This document shows, piece after piece, positions 58,838 through 64,000 of a stretch of 64,000 nt of DNA. This DNA is from Streptococcus mitis. Lineage in GTDB: Bacteria > Bacillota > Bacilli > Lactobacillales > Streptococcaceae. The stretch covers positions 1-64,000 of the forward strand of contig NZ_NCVK01000010.1 in the NCBI RefSeq assembly GCF_002096845.1, written 5' to 3'. The notes below the pieces were generated by a model. The model ran no database searches, was not told where the DNA came from, and saw only the letters and a list, made by a program, of their open reading frames with translations. Position numbers and translations under genes: made by a program. Each line of letters begins with the position of its first letter. Position 1 is the first letter of the stretch.

Positions 58838-59696
58838 GAATGAGTTCCTCCAGGTCGTTTTCATCAAAGTTGTAAGTCGTTTGGCAGAATTGACAAGTGA
58901 TTTCTGCCCCGTGGTCTTCCTCTTTCATTTCCTGTAAGTCTGAGCTTGGAAGGCTGGCAAGAGCGTTCATAAAGCGCTCATGGCTACAGTCACATTGGAA
59001 ACGGATTTCTTCTTCAGAAAGACGCTTGTAGGCCTCGTCACCGTAGATAGCTTTGAGGAGGGCTTCGATATGGTCTTCACTTTCGAGAAGCGTTGAGATA
59101 GCTGGCATTTCTTGGATGCGTTTTTCAAAGCGAGCAATCTCTTCTTCCTTGGCTCCTGGCAAGACTTGAACTAGGAAACCACCTGCAACCTTGACCTTGT
59201 CTTCTTCGTCTAAAAGGACATTGAGGCCGACAGCAGAAGGGGTCTGTTGGCTTTCGGTCAGGTAAAAGGCCAGATCTTCACCGATTTCTCCAGAGATGAG
59301 GGGAGTCATAGAGTTGTAAGGATTTCCAATGCCGTAGTCTGTGATAACGAGGAATTGACCATTTCCAACAAAAGGTCCGACTAGGACTTCACCAGTTGCA
59401 GTCTTTTTGATATCGACACCAGGATTTTGAACGTAACCTTTGACATTCCCCTTGGTATCAGCGACGGTGATGATAGCACCTAGGGAGCTAGATCCCAGCA
59501 CCTTAACTGTTAGTTTAGTATTTCCTTTTTCATTGGCTGCGAGAATCTGGCTAGCGATAAGAGTTCGACCAAGCGCTACAGTTGAGCTAGCTTGGGTTTG
59601 GTGTTTTTCTTGAGCAGTGCGGACGGTTTCTGTGCTGTCAAGGACAAAAGCACGAAAGGCTCCGCTTTCTGATATAGTTTTAATAATTTTATCCAT
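58824..59696 (-). CDS. hslO: Redox-regulated chaperone Hsp33
   Basis: The 290-residue chaperone has the N-terminal HSP33 domain and four C-terminal Zn cysteines ([10 protein letters not shown] and TCQFCQTTY). Oxidation releases zinc and activates it. I prefer the start at 59696 ([14 protein letters not shown]), which matches the family; the longer frame to 59909 adds 71 unrelated residues. It heads the hslO-dus-isochorismatase operon. Confidence 0.95.
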   Translation of the reverse strand: MDKIIKTISESGAFRAFVLDSTETVRTAQEKHQTQASSTVALGRTLIASQILAANEKGNTKLTVKVLGSSSLGAIITVADTKGNVKGYVQNPGVDIKKTATGEVLVGPFVGNGQFLVITDYGIGNPYNSMTPLISGEIGEDLAFYLTESQQTPSAVGLNVLLDEEDKVKVAGGFLVQVLPGAKEEEIARFEKRIQEMPAISTLLESEDHIEALLKAIYGDEAYKRLSEEEIRFQCDCSHERFMNALASLPSSDLQEMKEEDHGAEITCQFCQTTYNFDENDLEELIRDKS

Positions 59697-59860
59697 AGCT
59701 ACTATTTTAGCATAAAAATGCCCAAAGGGGGAGCCGTGTGTTTGCTGATTTTTAGGATAATGGACCAGGAAATCAGCATGAAAATAAAAAGAGAAACAGA
59801 TTATTTCAGCATTTGTAAGATTTATGCTATGCTTAAGGTAGAAAATGAAAGGGGTAACAA

Positions 59861-61287
59861 ATGTATTTAGGAGATTTGATGGAAAAGGCTGAATCTGGCC
59901 AATTTTCAATCCTTTCCTTTCTATTACAAGAGTCTCAGACGACCGTCAAGGCTGTAATGGAGGAAACAGGATTTTCAAAAGCAACTCTAACCAAATATGT
60001 TACCCTGCTCAATGACAAGGCTTCGGACAGTGGCTTAGAGCTAAACATATCCTTAGAAGATGAAAATCTGCGTCTGTCTATCGGTGCAGCTACCAAGGGG
60101 AGAGATATCCGGAGCTTGTTTTTGGAAAATGCTATTAAATACCAGATTGTGGTCTATCTTCTCTATCATCAACAGTTTTTAGCCCATCAGCTGGCTCAAG
60201 AATTGATGATTAGTGAGGCAACACTTGGTCGCAACTTAGCTAGTTTAAATCAGATTTTGTCAGAATTTGATTTATCCATCCAAAATGGACGTTGGCGAGG
60301 TCCAGAGCATCAGATACGCTATTTCTATTTCTGTCTTTTCCGCAAGGTCTGGTCCAGTCAGGAATGGGAAGGCCATATGCAGAAACCAGAGAGAAAACAG
60401 GAGATTGCCAGTTTAGAAGAGATCTGCGGTGCAAGTTTGTCTTCGGGGCAGAAATTGGACTTGGTTCTCTGGGCTCATATCAGTCAACAACGTCTTCGGG
60501 TCAATGCTTGTCAGTTTCAAGTGATAGAAGAAAAAATGCGAGGGTATTTTGACAATATTTTCTACCTTCGTTTGCATCGAAAGGCTCCGTCCTTTTTCGC
60601 TGGACTACACCTTCCTCTAGGAACTGAGGATGGTGAGATGATGATATTCTTCTCTTTCCTCCTATCCCATCGCATTCTTCCTCTTCATACAATGGAGTAT
60701 ATTCTTGGTTTTGGAGGGCAGTTGGCAGATTTACTGACGCAATTGATTCAAGAGATGAAGAAGGAGGAGTTGCTGGGTGATTATACAGAGGATCACGTTA
60801 CCTATGAACTCAGTCAGCTTTGCGCTCAAGTCTATCTCTATAAGGGCTATATTTTACAGGACCGCTACAAGTACCAGTTAGAGAATCGTCATCCTTATTT
60901 GTTGATGGAACATGATTTTAGGGGAACGCAGAGGAGATTTTTCATGCTCTACCTGCCTTTCAGCAGGGGATGGATTTGGATAAGAAAATTCTCTGGGAAT
61001 GGCTCCAGTTAATCGAATATATGGCTGAAAATGGTGGCCAGCATATGCGGATTGGTCTGGATTTGACATCTGGTTTTCTTGTCTTTTCAAGGATGGCAGC
61101 CATTTTGAAACGGTATTTGGAATACAATCGTTTTATTAGCATTGAAGCCTATGAGCCTAGTCGGCATTATGATTTGCTGGTTACCAATAACCCGATTCAT
61201 AAGAAGGAGCAGACACCAGTCTATTATTTAAAAAATGATTTGGATATGGAAGATTTGGCAGGGATTCGTCAGATATTATTCACTTAA
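59861..61287 (+). pseudogene. Mga-family transcriptional regulator, frameshifted
   Basis: The first frame (59861-61012) encodes the N-terminal HTH and central helical part ([38 protein letters not shown]), typical of Mga/PRD-type regulators. A second frame to 61287 carries the expected C-terminal part (MDLDKKILWEWLQLIEYM...). The switch is near 60921-60935, where a one-base loss in GGGAACGCAGAGG would explain the shift: adding one base gives 475 residues. It is divergent from hslO. Activity is uncertain; sequencing error is possible. Confidence 0.75.
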
Positions 61288-61312
61288 AAGGCTTGGTTGT
61301 TCCAGGTCTTTT
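61285..61312 (+). terminator. Weak terminator after Mga-like gene
   Basis: GGCTTGG pairs with CCAGGTC using two G-T pairs, followed by TTTTTT. Confidence 0.5.
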
Positions 61313-61368
61313 TTGTGAAATTTACACAATCTCCTCACATTTTTTTAAAAATTAAAAAAAGTTGATAA

Positions 61369-62955
<1,587 letters not shown>

Positions 62956-62996
62956 TACTGGAAGAATAAAGCGACTCAGTTAGAAAGTGTGTAAAT

Positions 62997-64000
62997 ATGG
63001 AATTTTCAAAGAAAACACGTGAATTATCAATTAAAAAAATGCAGGAACGTACCCTAGACCTCTTGATTATCGGTGGAGGAATCACAGGGGCTGGTGTAGC
63101 CTTGCAGGCGGCAGCTAGTGGTCTAGATACTGGTTTGATTGAAATGCAGGACTTTGCAGAAGGAACATCTAGCCGTTCAACAAAATTGGTTCACGGAGGT
63201 CTTCGTTACCTTAAGCAATTTGACGTAGAAGTAGTATCAGATACGGTTTCAGAACGTGCAGTGGTACAACAAATTGCTCCACATATTCCAAAACCGGACC
63301 CAATGCTCTTACCAGTTTACGATGAAGATGGAGCTACTTTTAGCCTTTTCCGTCTTAAAGTAGCTATGGACTTGTATGACCTTTTGGCAGGGGTTAATAA
63401 CACGCCAGCTGCTAACAAGGTTTTGAGCAAGGAAGAAGTTTTGGAACGCCAGCCAAACTTGAAGAAAGAAGGTTTGGTAGGAGGTGGGGTTTACCTTGAC
63501 TTCCGTAACAACGATGCGCGTCTCGTGATCGAAAACATCAAACGTGCTAACCAAGATGGTGCCCTCATTGCCAACCACGTGAAGGCAGAAGGCTTCCTCT
63601 TTGACGAAAGTGGCAAGATTACAGGTGTTGTAGCCCGTGATCTCTTGACAGACCAAGTCTTTGAAATCAAGGCCCGTCTGGTGATTAACACAACAGGTCC
63701 TTGGAGCGACAAGGTGCGCAATTTGTCTAATAAGGGAACGCAATTCTCACAAATGCGTCCAACTAAGGGAGTTCACCTAGTCGTGGACTCAAGCAAGATC
63801 AAGGTTTCACAGCCAGTTTACTTTGACACAGGTTTGGGTGATGGCCGGATGGTCTTTGTCCTCCCACGTGAAAACAAGACTTACTTTGGTACAACCGATA
63901 CAGACTACACAGGCGATTTGGAACATCCAAAAGTGACGCAGGAAGATGTAGATTATCTACTTGGCATTGTCAACAACCGCTTCCCAGAAGCCAACATCAC
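62997..64000 (+). CDS. glpO: Alpha-glycerophosphate oxidase (partial, runs off window)
   Basis: At least 334 codons are present without a stop. The N-terminus has a FAD-binding Rossmann motif IIGGGITGAGVALQAAASG and the GlpD/GlpO signature STKLVHGGLRYLKQFDVE. Streptococcal GlpO makes DHAP and hydrogen peroxide from glycerol-3-phosphate. The presence of the GlpO-specific insert cannot be judged because the gene is cut. Next gene (glpF) is beyond the window. Confidence 0.95.
   Translation, partial: MEFSKKTRELSIKKMQERTLDLLIIGGGITGAGVALQAAASGLDTGLIEMQDFAEGTSSRSTKLVHGGLRYLKQFDVEVVSDTVSERAVVQQIAPHIPKPDPMLLPVYDEDGATFSLFRLKVAMDLYDLLAGVNNTPAANKVLSKEEVLERQPNLKKEGLVGGGVYLDFRNNDARLVIENIKRANQDGALIANHVKAEGFLFDESGKITGVVARDLLTDQVFEIKARLVINTTGPWSDKVRNLSNKGTQFSQMRPTKGVHLVVDSSKIKVSQPVYFDTGLGDGRMVFVLPRENKTYFGTTDTDYTGDLEHPKVTQEDVDYLLGIVNNRFPEANI

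Overview
The window is a replication-origin segment of a low-GC Gram-positive coccus of the Streptococcus mitis group (S. mitis, S. pseudopneumoniae or S. pneumoniae relatives). Evidence for this is a ComCDE competence locus next to htrA/parB/oriC, a late-competence comFA/comFC pair, a choline-binding CbpD hydrolase, an essential-type PcsB, and three BOX repeats. From remembered gene order, most of the window follows the pneumococcal chromosome left of dnaA. However, the competence peptide is neither common pneumococcal pherotype, and the hk06/rr06/cbpA genes expected between clpC and dus are missing, so a non-pneumococcal mitis-group strain seems more likely.

Layout. 1-5.4 kb: DUF951 gene, dnaN, oriC, dnaA (TTG start), oriC, parB, htrA, all on the minus strand. 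5.4-8.6 kb: rlmH, tRNA-Arg, comCDE, tRNA-Glu, tRNA-Asn. 8.6-20.6 kb: TetR regulator and its divergent YhgE/Pip membrane protein with two palindromic operators, YfhO-type membrane protein (carrying a parS site), an ABC-F ATPase, trpS, guaB, recF and yaaA. 20.7-32 kb: envelope and translation genes (two M16 peptidase-family proteins, rodZ, pgsA, ecfA1/A2/T with a second parS site, mreCD, pcsB, rpsB, tsf). 32-40.8 kb: cysteine synthase, an IMPACT-family protein, comFA/comFC, hpf, gdpP, rplI, dnaB and veg. 40.8-48.1 kb: cbpD behind a BOX, a TPP-riboswitch-controlled thiamine/pyrimidine ABC operon, then ctsR-clpC behind a CtsR operator. 48.2-49.4 kb: a small membrane protein and a lipoprotein.

49.4-57.3 kb is an accessory island. 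Its left edge is a 224-bp copy of the 3' end of dus (about 93% identical to the intact dus at 57.9-58.8 kb). It holds a PDZ-like, ComP-like sensor kinase, a LuxR-type response regulator, an AvrD-like gene interrupted by a BOX element, a P-loop kinase-like protein and a MacB/FtsX-type ABC exporter. My inference is that it makes, exports and senses a small molecule; this is the most unusual system in the window. The AvrD assignment is tentative.

57.3-64 kb: an isochorismatase-family pseudogene with one nonsense codon, dus, hslO, a Mga-like regulator broken by a 1-base frameshift, glpK with a cre site, and the start of glpO, which runs off the window. Regulatory inputs readable from the sequence include ComE, ComX (CIN box), CiaR, WalR, CtsR, CcpA, TetR, TPP and DnaA/ParB sites.
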